NCBI RefSeq assembly: GCF_900258435.1
Contig: NZ_LT992558.1
Span: forward strand, 1,765,518-1,829,517
Source: Carnobacterium divergens
GTDB taxonomy: Bacteria > Bacillota > Bacilli > Lactobacillales > Carnobacteriaceae
Length of the DNA: 64,000 bases
Direction of reading: 5' to 3'
This document shows, one piece after another, positions 17,736-26,827 of the stretch. The stretch's first letter is position 1. Every line of letters starts with the position of its first letter. The notes beneath the pieces were generated by a model. That model did no database searches and was not told where the DNA came from. It saw only the letters and a list, made by a program, of their open reading frames with translations. Made by a program: the position numbers and the translations under genes.

Positions 17736-18632
17736 TTAATGTTTTTTTGTGTATTTAGGTTTGCGATTTTCAATTTCTTCTAAAAATTGCAAGTAATGTT
17801 GGTAACGATACGCTTCAATTTCTCCAGTTGCCAGTTCTTCTTGAACTTTGCAGCCAGGTTCTTTACGATGCATACAGCCTCTAAAACGACATTCTGCTTG
17901 AACCTCAACAAATTCAGGGAAAAGTTCTGGGAGTTCTTCTGATTCGATTTCAGCAAATTCAATTGAACCAAAACCGGGTGTATCTGCTACAAGTCCACCA
18001 AATAGCGGCAACAGTTCCACGTGCCTTGTGGTATGCTTTCCACGACCTAACGCATTCGAAATGACCCCTGTTTCCAAATCAAGTTCTGGTGCGATTTGAT
18101 TGAGTAGCGTTGACTTTCCTGCTCCTGATTGCCCCATAAAAACGGTTAACTTATCTTTAAATGCGGCAGTTAATTCCTCAATGGCTTGGCTAGGATTTTT
18201 TGGATCAGGTAAAATAACTGGATAACCAATTTTTTGATAGGCTTCTTTGAAGGCAATCATTTGTTGGTAGGTGGTTTCATCAAGTAAATCTGTTTTCGTA
18301 ATGTAAATAATGCCTTTAATTTTCTTACTTTCCAATGTGACTAGAAAGCGATCTAATAGGTTGGTTGAAAAAGTTGGTTCAATCGCTGACATCACCACAA
18401 CACCTAAATCAACATTGGCAACAGCTGGTCGAATCAGTTCATTTTTCCGAGGCAAAAGTTTTTTTAAAATTCCATCTGTGAGGTTGTCACTTTCAAAAAG
18501 GACTTCATCCCCAACTAGCGGGGTTAGATTTTGATTTCTAAAATTCCCTCTTCCTCTTGTTTGGTAGGTTTCTCCTTCATGATAGACATAATAAAACCCA
18601 CTTAATGCTTTTCGAATTTGACCAATTGTCAA
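17736..18632 (-). CDS. rsgA: Small ribosomal subunit biogenesis GTPase RsgA
   Basis: RsgA is a circularly permuted GTPase that checks maturation of the 30S decoding centre. The order is an N-terminal OB fold (ALSGFYYVYHEGE at about 10-22), G4 ITKTDLLD (about 112-119), G1 GQSGAGKSTLLN (about 167-178), G3 DTPGFGS (about 215-221), then a zinc knuckle CRFRGCMHRKEPGC (about 246-259). I set the start at TTG (18632-18630), giving 298 residues starting MTIGQIRK, because AAAGGAG lies eight or so bases upstream. The GTG at 18641 lies inside that ribosome site. Confidence 0.95.
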   Translation of the reverse strand: MTIGQIRKALSGFYYVYHEGETYQTRGRGNFRNQNLTPLVGDEVLFESDNLTDGILKKLLPRKNELIRPAVANVDLGVVVMSAIEPTFSTNLLDRFLVTLESKKIKGIIYITKTDLLDETTYQQMIAFKEAYQKIGYPVILPDPKNPSQAIEELTAAFKDKLTVFMGQSGAGKSTLLNQIAPELDLETGVISNALGRGKHTTRHVELLPLFGGLVADTPGFGSIEFAEIESEELPELFPEFVEVQAECRFRGCMHRKEPGCKVQEELATGEIEAYRYQHYLQFLEEIENRKPKYTKKH

Positions 18633-18730
18633 AAAATCCACTCCTTTTACTAAATAAAAGTTCTCTTATTTTACTCTACTGAAAGAACGCTTAGATTGCA
18701 ACTATTTTCTGATGATTTTTGAGATATTTA

Positions 18731-18768
18731 AAAAGCCAATTCATTTATCAAAAAATGAATTGGCTTTT
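18731..18768 (-). terminator. Terminator after prkC
   Basis: A 16-bp stem (aaaagccaattcattt / aaatgaattggctttt) with a short A-rich loop, followed by TTTTAAAT on the minus strand, 3 bases past the prkC stop. It separates prkC from rsgA. Confidence 0.85.
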
Positions 18769-18771
18769 AAC

Positions 18772-20772
18772 TTATTTCACAACATTGTTGTCTTCGAGAA
18801 TGGTAACCCCATCACGTACTACTTTATATTTTCCTGCTGTTCCTTCTTTTAGTTTAAAGGTCAAGTCAATAACGGTATCTTTCGTAATCGTTAGTTTTTG
18901 ATAGACTGTTCCGTAACTATGCTCATCGTCTTCAATATAAATTTCAATTGTATTTGGTGTAAGCGTACTGCTTGATGATGCTGAACTTTCTGAGCTGTTA
19001 CTATCGCTTGAACTGCTGTCGCTGCTTACTGTACTATCCATTGATTGAGACGTCTTGTAAGGGACTGTAATTGATTTGGTAAAGGTGTTGACTGGAACTT
19101 CTTTAGGGCCTTTTGAAATAACTGCTGAAATAGAGTTGCCACTATAAACGGTTGAACCGGCTTTTGGTTCTTGAGAGATTACTTGTCCAGTCGTGATTTC
19201 ATCTGAAAACTCTTCAGTAAAGGTTACTTTGAGACCTAAACTAGTGGCATAATCTTGAACGCCTTTTTTCGAATAACCAGCAAAATCAATCAAGGTTTGG
19301 CCTTGTTCGCCAGAACTGACGACAAAGCTAACTGTCGTTTCACTTGGAATCACTTCTGAATCTGAATCAAGGTCTTGGCTAATAATTGATCCTGAAGTTA
19401 CAGAGTCGCTGCTTTCTTCAGTATAGTCCACTTTGTATCCTTGACGTACTAACTTCGCTTTAACTTCTTGGTAGTTATCACCTACGTAATTCCCAAACTT
19501 CACTGTTTTTTTACCGGAGCTAATAAATAAATCAACAGCTGAATTTTCTTTTACTTCCTTATCTTCTTTGGGATCGCTTCGAATCACTTTGCCTTCTGCA
19601 ATTTTTTCATTGGCTTCTTCTGTTATTTTTCCGACCTTCAACTTAAGCTTCGTTAATTCCCGTTCTGCTTGGGATTCCGTCATCCCTGATAAATCAGGAA
19701 TCGTTACTTCTTTTGGGGCGCTTAAGGCAATCGCAAAAAAGCCAATCACTGCTAATAAGAAGATGCCTAAAATTGCGAAGAGAATCATTTTTTTCTTTTT
19801 CTTTTTTTTCTTCTTTTCATTATCTGGAGTCGTTTCTTCTTTACTTGGAGAAATTGGTTTTTCCTCAACTGGTGGTTCAATTGGCAGTTGTTCATGAATT
19901 CTAGTCACTTCCAACATGCTCGCTGGTTCAAATTTAGGTTCATCAAGTCGTTGCGGAGACAAGGACGTTGCTAAATCACTCGCCATTTCTTCTGCTGAAG
20001 CGTAACGATCTGTTGCTTCTTTAGCAGTTGCTTTTAAAACAACATTTTCTAAAGCTTGCGGAATTCTTGCATCAAAGTCTTTTACTGATGGAACCGTTTC
20101 TTGAAAGTGTTTTAGTGCAATTGAAACGGCTGATTCGCCTTCAAATGGAACACTGCCCGTTAACATCTCGTACAAGATAATCCCCATGGCATAAATATCT
20201 GATTGCTTCGTCGCCATGCTGCCTCTTGCTTGTTCTGGTGATAAATAATGAACAGAGCCTAATAAGGAATTTGTTTGTGTAATGGAAGTTTCAGATAGTG
20301 CAACCGCAATTCCGAAATCAGTAATCTTTACGACACCATTTTCATCAACTAAAATATTTTGTGGTTTTAAATCACGATGAATAATCCGATTGTGATGGGC
20401 ATCAGCCACGGCGGATAGAATTTGTTCCATCATATCAATCACTTTTTGATACGGTATTGGAAAATAGTTATGGATGTATTTTTTTAAATCCGTCCCTTTA
20501 ACATACTCCATCACAATATATTGCGAATTATCTTCTTCACCCACATCATAAACGCTCACGATATTTGGATGAACCAATTCTGTTGCGGAAAGGGCTTCTC
20601 TTTGGAAACGGCGGATAACATCTTGGTCTTCTCTAAAATCATAACGCAATACTTTAACAGCAACATCACGATCTAAAATTAAATCATGTGCAAGATAGAC
20701 ATTTGCCATCCCACCGCCACCAACAGTACCAATGATTTTATATCTTCCACTTAACTTTTTTCCTATTTCCAT
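18772..20772 (-). CDS. prkC: PASTA-domain Ser/Thr protein kinase (PrkC/StkP/IreK type)
   Basis: A membrane Hanks-type kinase that senses peptidoglycan fragments or lipid II outside and phosphorylates cell-wall and growth regulators inside. The 666 residues comprise a cytosolic kinase domain (about 1-275: GGGGMANVYLA, VAVKVL, HRDLKPQN, DFGIAV, PEQARG), a juxtamembrane Lys run (about 320-330), one membrane segment (about 331-351), three PASTA repeats (about 356-560), a Ser-rich linker and a C-terminal domain of about 65 residues. The last domain is a beta-rich extension whose role I do not know. ATG start, 5 bases after prpC, an obvious kinase-phosphatase pair. Confidence 0.97.
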   Translation of the reverse strand: MEIGKKLSGRYKIIGTVGGGGMANVYLAHDLILDRDVAVKVLRYDFREDQDVIRRFQREALSATELVHPNIVSVYDVGEEDNSQYIVMEYVKGTDLKKYIHNYFPIPYQKVIDMMEQILSAVADAHHNRIIHRDLKPQNILVDENGVVKITDFGIAVALSETSITQTNSLLGSVHYLSPEQARGSMATKQSDIYAMGIILYEMLTGSVPFEGESAVSIALKHFQETVPSVKDFDARIPQALENVVLKATAKEATDRYASAEEMASDLATSLSPQRLDEPKFEPASMLEVTRIHEQLPIEPPVEEKPISPSKEETTPDNEKKKKKKKKKMILFAILGIFLLAVIGFFAIALSAPKEVTIPDLSGMTESQAERELTKLKLKVGKITEEANEKIAEGKVIRSDPKEDKEVKENSAVDLFISSGKKTVKFGNYVGDNYQEVKAKLVRQGYKVDYTEESSDSVTSGSIISQDLDSDSEVIPSETTVSFVVSSGEQGQTLIDFAGYSKKGVQDYATSLGLKVTFTEEFSDEITTGQVISQEPKAGSTVYSGNSISAVISKGPKEVPVNTFTKSITVPYKTSQSMDSTVSSDSSSSDSNSSESSASSSSTLTPNTIEIYIEDDEHSYGTVYQKLTITKDTVIDLTFKLKEGTAGKYKVVRDGVTILEDNNVVK

Positions 20773-20777
20773 GGATA

Positions 20778-21521
20778 TTATTGCTCCTCTCTTGTGGCAA
20801 AATCAGCTAATAATACGGTTATATTATCAATTCCACCTCGTTCATTAGCTAATGATACTAATTTTTCAACTTTTAAATCAACTGAAATTGGCTCTTTTAG
20901 GATTTCTTTGATTTCATTATCTGATAACATGTTTGTTAAACCATCTGAACAAAGTAATAAACTGTTTTCAACTCCAACAGGGAAAATCGCAATATCGATA
21001 TCAATTTCTGCTGAAACACCCAACGAACGAGTTAACACGTTTTTTCTTGGGTGGTTAACGGCTGCTTCAGATGAAATTTCACCACTTTTTAATAGTTCAT
21101 TTACTAGCGAATGGTCTTCTGTTAGTTGCAACATTTTGTCATTTCCATATAAATAACCACGACTATCACCAATATTGGCAATCACGATTTCTGAATCGAA
21201 TAATGCAGCTGCGACTAATGTCGTTCCCATGCCATCTAAATCAGAATACTGGTTAGATTTCCCTACAATGCGCTCATTTTCGATACTAATATGTTTTAAC
21301 ATCCATTTTGTTACTTCCTCAGAAGTCGTTAGCTGACTTTCTTCCCAAGCATGCCCTAAGTGAGAGACTGCCATTTCACTGGCAACATCACCAGCTTTAT
21401 GCCCGCCCATGCCATCACAAACAACAGCTAACGTAATGCCTTTTTTATTTTTAAAATGTCCAGCGTAGTCTTGATTATTTTTTCTTATTTTTCCAATATC
21501 ACTATGAAATACAATTTGCAT
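20778..21521 (-). CDS. prpC: PP2C-type Ser/Thr phosphatase (PrpC/Stp)
   Basis: Cytosolic manganese-dependent phosphatase that reverses PrkC phosphorylation. The 247 residues carry PP2C motifs in order: CDGMGGHKAGDVAS (about 35-48, metal-binding Asp and Gly), LDGMGTTLVAA (about 93-103), IANIGDSRGYLY (about 113-124), LTEDHSLVNEL (about 131-141), LLCSDGLTNM (about 188-197) and GGIDNITVLLAD (about 229-240). ATG start after GAGGTGGAGAA. In Bacillus rlmN separates rsmB from prpC; here rsmB precedes prpC directly with a 31-base gap. Confidence 0.97.
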   Translation of the reverse strand: MQIVFHSDIGKIRKNNQDYAGHFKNKKGITLAVVCDGMGGHKAGDVASEMAVSHLGHAWEESQLTTSEEVTKWMLKHISIENERIVGKSNQYSDLDGMGTTLVAAALFDSEIVIANIGDSRGYLYGNDKMLQLTEDHSLVNELLKSGEISSEAAVNHPRKNVLTRSLGVSAEIDIDIAIFPVGVENSLLLCSDGLTNMLSDNEIKEILKEPISVDLKVEKLVSLANERGGIDNITVLLADFATREEQ

Positions 21522-21552
21522 TTCTCCACCTCGTTTATGTCTTCATGATTGA

Positions 21553-22932
21553 TTATTCTGCTATTTTTTTGATGCAACTAATAAAAAATCCATCTGTTTC
21601 AAAATCATGAGGATAAATTTGTACAAAACCATCTGCTGTTACACAAGGCTGTAAGTTTTCACCAACGGCTACTTCAATTTTCTCGAATTCTGGATGATTT
21701 TTCAAAAATGCTTCAACGGTTTCAGTATTTTCTTGTTTCGTAATCGTACAAGTACTATAAACCATTATACCGTAAAGTTTCAACTTTGGCGCTACACTTT
21801 CTAAGATTTCTAATTGAATTTTTTGTAAATTTTTGAAGTCTGCTGCTTTTTTCGTGTATTTAATGTCTGGCTTGCGACGCATTAAACCTAAACCTGAGCA
21901 AGGAGCGTCAACTAAAATACGATCAAATAAGCCATCTTCAAATACCTCATCAACTTTTCTAGCATCTAACGTACGGCCTTCTATGACTTCTGAAACGTGT
22001 AAACGAGCTGCATTTTCTTCTACTAGTTTAACTTTATGGGCATGTAAATCTAAGGCAATTACTTTTCCACCTGCTTCTTTATCTAGATAAGATGCAATAT
22101 GAGTCGTTTTTCCACCTGGAGCTGAACAAGCATCTAAAACTAAATGATGGGGTTCGATTTGAAGCGCAGGTGCGACAAGCATTGAGCTTTCATCTTGAAT
22201 GGTTAATTGACCGGATGAGAATAACGGCGAAGAAGCAAAATGCCCACCATTGCTAATGATGCCCACAGGTGATACTTCGCTTTTACGAACGTCAAAGCCT
22301 TCTTCTTCCATTGCTTCAATCGCTTCATCAACAGTTAAAAAGCGTTCATTTACTCGAGCACTCGCATGACTTGGTTGTAATAAGGAAAGTCCCATCGCTT
22401 TTGTTTCTTCTAATCCAAGTTCTGCAACAAAATTTTCTACCAACCATTCTGGCATGCTGATTTCAAGACTAAGACGTTTGATGTCGTCTTTGATGTCTGC
22501 AATATTTTTAAAGCCACGGCGTTCAGCGTTACGCAAAACTCCATTGACAAATTTGCTAACTCCAACGTGTCCTTTTTTCTTTGCAATTTCTGCGGCTTCA
22601 AAAAGAATCGCGTGTTGTGGAATTTTGTCTAAGTAAATCATTTGATAGATCGACAAACGCAATAGATTTTGCACCCATGTATCCACTTTTTTTGCAGGGT
22701 CAATAAAATCTGACAGATAGAAATCCAAGGTGATTTTACGTTGTAAAACGCCGTAAACAAGCTCGGTTAACAACCCTGCATCTGGTCCGCTTAGTTTATT
22801 TTTTTCAATTGCATCATTTAGCAATAAATTTGAATAGGCATTATTTTTTTCAGTCTTATCTAGGATAGACATTGCAATGTAACGGCTTGTTTTTTTAGTA
22901 TTACGTTTTTCTTTTTTCACTTCGTTAGTCAT
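21553..22932 (-). CDS. rsmB: 16S rRNA (cytosine-967-C5)-methyltransferase RsmB
   Basis: RsmB methylates C967 of 16S rRNA using S-adenosylmethionine. The 459-residue protein has an N-terminal NusB-like RNA-binding domain (about 15-135, YSNLLLNDAI, FVNGVLRN) and a Rossmann methyltransferase domain with LDACSAPGGKTTHIA (about 269-283), VDAPCSGLGLMRRKPDIKY (PC motif, about 341-359) and the catalytic Cys in YSTCT (about 396-400). The start is the ATG encoding MTNEVKKEK, which overlaps the end of fmt by eight bases; the extra upstream residues in the longer reading lie inside fmt. fmt-rsmB is a conserved pair. Confidence 0.96.
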   Translation of the reverse strand: MTNEVKKEKRNTKKTSRYIAMSILDKTEKNNAYSNLLLNDAIEKNKLSGPDAGLLTELVYGVLQRKITLDFYLSDFIDPAKKVDTWVQNLLRLSIYQMIYLDKIPQHAILFEAAEIAKKKGHVGVSKFVNGVLRNAERRGFKNIADIKDDIKRLSLEISMPEWLVENFVAELGLEETKAMGLSLLQPSHASARVNERFLTVDEAIEAMEEEGFDVRKSEVSPVGIISNGGHFASSPLFSSGQLTIQDESSMLVAPALQIEPHHLVLDACSAPGGKTTHIASYLDKEAGGKVIALDLHAHKVKLVEENAARLHVSEVIEGRTLDARKVDEVFEDGLFDRILVDAPCSGLGLMRRKPDIKYTKKAADFKNLQKIQLEILESVAPKLKLYGIMVYSTCTITKQENTETVEAFLKNHPEFEKIEVAVGENLQPCVTADGFVQIYPHDFETDGFFISCIKKIAE

Positions 22933-23875
22933 TCGTTCCCACCATTTCTCCAACTTCAAGTTTATGGCCAACACCGCGTAGGTAATCTTCTACTGATAAT
23001 CGTCCTTTTCCTGCTGGTTGGATTTCATTTAATTCTAAAACTGTATTTGCGCCACAAGCAACAGCGATACTTGTCGGTTCAATTGTAATAATCGTTCCTG
23101 GTTCAGCCTTTGTTTCTTTTTTAGTCGGGGTTACTGCCCATATTTTAAGCCGATTCCCACCAAGTGTTGTGTAAGCTCCTGGCCACGGACGCATGCCTCT
23201 TACTTGGCAATCGATTTCACTAGCGGTTTTAGTCCAATCAATCACTTCTTCTTCACGGGTGATGTTAGGTGAGTACGTTACTTTTTCTTCATCTTGCTTA
23301 ATCGGTTGGATATTCCCTGCAATGAGTTCTGGAATGGTTTCTAATAGTAAATCACGACCTAGTACGCTTAAGCGGTCAAATAACGTCCCTACATCATCGG
23401 CTCTTGTTATTGGCAAGGAACGCTGCTTTAAAATATCTCCTGCATCCATTTTCTTTTCCATATACATAATTGACACACCGGTTTCTTTTTCGCCTTTTAT
23501 TAATGAATAATGTACTGGAGCGCCCCCACGGTATTTTGGCAATAATGAAGCATGGACATTAATCGCACGATATTTAGGCACTTCTAATAATTTAGTTGGT
23601 AGAAATTGACCAAAGGCAGCTGTCACAATTAAATCTGGTGCTAACGCGATGATTTCTGCCATTTCAGGAGAACCACTAATTTTTTCAGGTTGTAAAACTT
23701 TTAAATGATGCTTCAATGCCGCTGCTTTGACTGGCGGAGGAGTTAAGATTTTTTTACGACCGACTGGGCGGTCTGGTTGCGTAACTACTGCAAGAATTTC
23801 ATAGTTTTCCTCAATTAAAGCTTCTAATATTGGAACTGAAAATGCAGGCGTTCCCATAAAAACGATTTTTGTCAT
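22925..23875 (-). CDS. fmt: Methionyl-tRNA formyltransferase
   Basis: Fmt formylates Met on initiator tRNA using 10-formyl-tetrahydrofolate. The 316 residues show FMGTPAFSVPILEAL (about 6-20), INVHASLLPKYRGGAPVHYS (about 107-126, catalytic Asn/His and the SLLP motif), DAGDIL (about 144-149) and a C-terminal OB-fold tRNA-binding domain (about 206-310) with GMRPWPGAYTT. ATG start directly after the def stop, with a ribosome site GGAGAAGAG inside the end of def. It forms the priA-def-fmt-rsmB run. Confidence 0.98.
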   Translation of the reverse strand: MTKIVFMGTPAFSVPILEALIEENYEILAVVTQPDRPVGRKKILTPPPVKAAALKHHLKVLQPEKISGSPEMAEIIALAPDLIVTAAFGQFLPTKLLEVPKYRAINVHASLLPKYRGGAPVHYSLIKGEKETGVSIMYMEKKMDAGDILKQRSLPITRADDVGTLFDRLSVLGRDLLLETIPELIAGNIQPIKQDEEKVTYSPNITREEEVIDWTKTASEIDCQVRGMRPWPGAYTTLGGNRLKIWAVTPTKKETKAEPGTIITIEPTSIAVACGANTVLELNEIQPAGKGRLSVEDYLRGVGHKLEVGEMVGTND

Positions 23876-23876
23876 C

Positions 23877-24368
23877 TTACTCTTCTCCTTCCATATAGGC
23901 TTCCAAGTCTTCAGGGGCTATTGGATCAATAATTTTATCGGTAAATAATTTGCCATCTAAATGTTCGATTTCATGTTGAAAAGCTCTTGCGAGATAATCA
24001 TCGGCTTCAACTTCGTATTCTTCACCTGTGCGGTCAAAGTAACGAACGACCACGCGGTCAGCTCGCTCAACCGTTCCGTAGACTTCCGGGAAGCTTAAGC
24101 ACCCTTCTACATCAATGCTGCTACCAGATGATTCAATGATTTCTGGATTGATCATTTCAAATAAACCCGTATCTTCGTCTAATTCAACAATAGCGATTCT
24201 TAGCTCTTGATTGACCTGAGGGGCTGCAATACCAATGCCATCATGTTGAATCATTGTGTCGTACATATCTTCAAGTAGTTGGATGATTTCATCTGTAATT
24301 TCTTTGACTCTCTTCGTAGGGGTTTCTAAAATTTCATCTGGGTATTTCACTACTGGTAAAACGGCCAT
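23877..24368 (-). CDS. def: Peptide deformylase (type 1)
   Basis: Removes the N-formyl group from nascent proteins using a metal ion. The three family motifs are present: GIGIAAPQV (about 44-52), EGCLSFP (about 88-94, metal-ligand Cys) and FQHEIEHLDG (about 130-139, two metal-ligand His and the catalytic Glu). At 163 residues and without the long insertions of the larger Gram-positive type 2 enzyme, it fits type 1B. ATG start after AAGGAATCTATA. Its position beside fmt couples addition and removal of the formyl group. Confidence 0.96.
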   Translation of the reverse strand: MAVLPVVKYPDEILETPTKRVKEITDEIIQLLEDMYDTMIQHDGIGIAAPQVNQELRIAIVELDEDTGLFEMINPEIIESSGSSIDVEGCLSFPEVYGTVERADRVVVRYFDRTGEEYEVEADDYLARAFQHEIEHLDGKLFTDKIIDPIAPEDLEAYMEGEE

Positions 24369-24397
24369 TATAGATTCCTTCTTTCTGCTAATTCGCT

Positions 24398-26812
24398 TTA
24401 AATAAAGTGCATGGGTTCAGAATCAATACTGACTTGTAACCCTTTTGCCATTTCTCGTTGCGATTGATTTAAAAGTTCATGTAACGTTGTAAACAACTGG
24501 GGTTCATTTTTATATTTGATAATCGTTTGATAATAGTAGCGATTATTAACACGAGCCACTGCTTTGGGTGTTGGTCCTAAAAGAATTGTCTCGGGCTTTA
24601 TAACAGGTTTAATCACCTGAATAATGTCTTGCATTTTTTTGGCTGCCTTTAGCTCTTCTTCATGACTTGTGGTAATGAGAATTGTAAAGTAGTAAGGCGG
24701 ATAGCCGCCACGATGTCTTAAAAGCATTTCATGTTGATAAAAATGATCGTAGTCATGTTCTTTTGCGAGTTGTATTGCATAATGTTCTGGATTGTAGGTT
24801 TGGACAATGACTTCACCAGTCAGTTCAGCACGTCCTGCTCTTCCACTAACTTGAGTGAGGAGTTGGAAAGTTCGTTCGCTTGCTCTAAAATCGGGTAACC
24901 CTAGTGCTGTATCAGCATTGATAACACCCACTAAGGTAATGTTAGGAAAGTCGAGTCCCTTTGCAATCATCTGTGTACCCAATAAAATATCTGCTTCGCC
25001 ATTGCCAAAGGCCGTTAAAAGCTTTTCATGAGCCCCTTTTTTTCTAGTTGTGTCGACATCCATTCGAATCACAGAAGCTTCTGGAATCAGCGTTAGTAAC
25101 TCTTCTTCAATTTTTTGAGTCCCTGTGCCGTAATAACGGATTTTGTGCCCTTTACAGCTTGGACACGTATGGGGAATTCCTTCTTCATGCCCGCAATAAT
25201 GGCATTTCATTGTCTTCGTGTCCATGTGAAGCGTTAATGAAATATCACAATTTGGACAAGGCAATACAAAGCCACAATCGCGACACATCACAAAGGAAGA
25301 ATAGCCGCGTCTGTTCAACAATAACACGATTTGTTCTTTTTTGGCAATGCGTTCTCGGATTTTTTCTTGTAAAACTAATGAAAAGCTACTGCGATTTTGT
25401 TTTTTGACTTCTTCTCGCATATCCACAACTTCAACTTCCGGCAATGCTTTTTGATTTGCTCGCTCAGTTAGTTCAAGCAATGTGTATACTTTTTTTTGCG
25501 CTCTAGCACGGGACTCCAAGGAAGGCGTCGCGCTTCCTAAGATTACTGGGCAGTGATGATACTCACTACGCCATAATGCGATGTCTCGTGCATGATAACG
25601 AGGGCTTTCATCTTGTTTGTAGGTAGCTTCGTGTTCTTCATCTATAATAATAACGCCGATATTTTCAACTGGTGCAAAAATAGACGATCTTGCCCCGACT
25701 ACAACCTTCGCTTCGCCTCGTTCAATCTTACGCCATTCGTCATACTTTTCACCCACTGATAATCCGCTATGCAAAACAGCTACCGCTTCGCCAAAACGCC
25801 CTTTGAAATGATTGACCATTTGCGGAGTCAATGCGATTTCAGGTACTAGCATTAATGCACTCTTACCTCTTTTAAGTGTTTCAGCAATGGTTTGTAAGTA
25901 GACCTCTGTTTTGCCACTACCTGTGACGCCTTTTAAAAGGAAGGTTTCGTTGCGATCTTCTGTAACAGCTTTTAAAATCGGGGCTAACGCTACTGCTTGA
26001 CTTGACGTTAACGTAAATGCTTCTGTTTGTGCAAACTCTTTATCTTTAAATGGATCACGGTACACTTCAGTTTCAAAAATTTCTATCCATTTTTTATTAG
26101 CGCCTTCTCTTAAAACAGCAGAAGTCAACTCTGTTAATTGGGTAATTTCTTCCACACTGGTTGTTTTCTCACCTAAAGTTTCAAGAAAATCTAGTAATTG
26201 ATGTTGTTTAGGTCCTCTTTTCCCTAGCGTATCATGGGCTTCTTTGATTTCAGTGAATGTTAATAAATTTTTGACCATCCGCTTCTTCTTCGTTCGGGCT
26301 TGATTTTTTACAACATAAATCACTTCAACAAGTTGTTGTTGTTTTAACTTCATTAGAGGAACTAGCAACTCTTTTTCTTCGGCTTCTTCCCAGCTGATTT
26401 CTAGGTTGTCTTTAAAGAATTTTTGAATGTCTGGATCGATTGATTCTGAGACTAGACGAATTTTTTTCTCGTATTTCGCCTTCATCACGCTTGGCAACAT
26501 CGTTTGCAAACAGGTAATTTGAAACGCAAACGTAGTGGCTGCCATATAGGTGCCTAGGGATAGCATTTCTTCGTTCAAAACGGGTGTTAAGTCCATCACG
26601 TTGTCAATAAATTTAAGGGTGCCTTCATAATCTGTTGAGTGTTGAATTTCCACTACAAACCCTTGAACTTTTCTGCCACCTTTACCAAATGGAACTTCTA
26701 CTCGCATTCCACGTTTTAATTGACTTTCAAATGCTTCTGGAATGCCATAATCATAAGGTCGATTTGTTTGCATTGTTGGCACGTCAACAATCACTTTTGC
26801 AATGGAAACCAT
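24398..26812 (-). CDS. priA: Primosomal protein N' (replication restart helicase PriA)
   Basis: PriA recognises abandoned forks and reloads the replisome. The 804 residues have an N-terminal 3'-DNA-binding domain (AKVIVDVPTMQTNRPYDYGI), a winged helix, helicase motifs GVTGSGKTEVYL (Walker A, about 294-305), DEEHEATYK (Walker B, about 388-396) and SATPSLES, then a zinc-binding insertion of eight Cys in pairs (about 509-548: CRDCGFVLPCPNCD, CHYCGHEE, CPSCKG), and the C lobe with GTQMIAKGLDFP and SGRAGR. ATG start after AAGGGTGTGAGAAAAC. Length is normal. Confidence 0.98.
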   Translation of the reverse strand: MVSIAKVIVDVPTMQTNRPYDYGIPEAFESQLKRGMRVEVPFGKGGRKVQGFVVEIQHSTDYEGTLKFIDNVMDLTPVLNEEMLSLGTYMAATTFAFQITCLQTMLPSVMKAKYEKKIRLVSESIDPDIQKFFKDNLEISWEEAEEKELLVPLMKLKQQQLVEVIYVVKNQARTKKKRMVKNLLTFTEIKEAHDTLGKRGPKQHQLLDFLETLGEKTTSVEEITQLTELTSAVLREGANKKWIEIFETEVYRDPFKDKEFAQTEAFTLTSSQAVALAPILKAVTEDRNETFLLKGVTGSGKTEVYLQTIAETLKRGKSALMLVPEIALTPQMVNHFKGRFGEAVAVLHSGLSVGEKYDEWRKIERGEAKVVVGARSSIFAPVENIGVIIIDEEHEATYKQDESPRYHARDIALWRSEYHHCPVILGSATPSLESRARAQKKVYTLLELTERANQKALPEVEVVDMREEVKKQNRSSFSLVLQEKIRERIAKKEQIVLLLNRRGYSSFVMCRDCGFVLPCPNCDISLTLHMDTKTMKCHYCGHEEGIPHTCPSCKGHKIRYYGTGTQKIEEELLTLIPEASVIRMDVDTTRKKGAHEKLLTAFGNGEADILLGTQMIAKGLDFPNITLVGVINADTALGLPDFRASERTFQLLTQVSGRAGRAELTGEVIVQTYNPEHYAIQLAKEHDYDHFYQHEMLLRHRGGYPPYYFTILITTSHEEELKAAKKMQDIIQVIKPVIKPETILLGPTPKAVARVNNRYYYQTIIKYKNEPQLFTTLHELLNQSQREMAKGLQVSIDSEPMHFI

Positions 26813-26827
26813 GTTTTCTCACACCCT

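Noticed and set aside
19568-19897. Plus-strand frame rich in Phe opposite the poly-lysine segment of prkC
   Set aside because: It is the complement of the Lys run and has no ribosome site.
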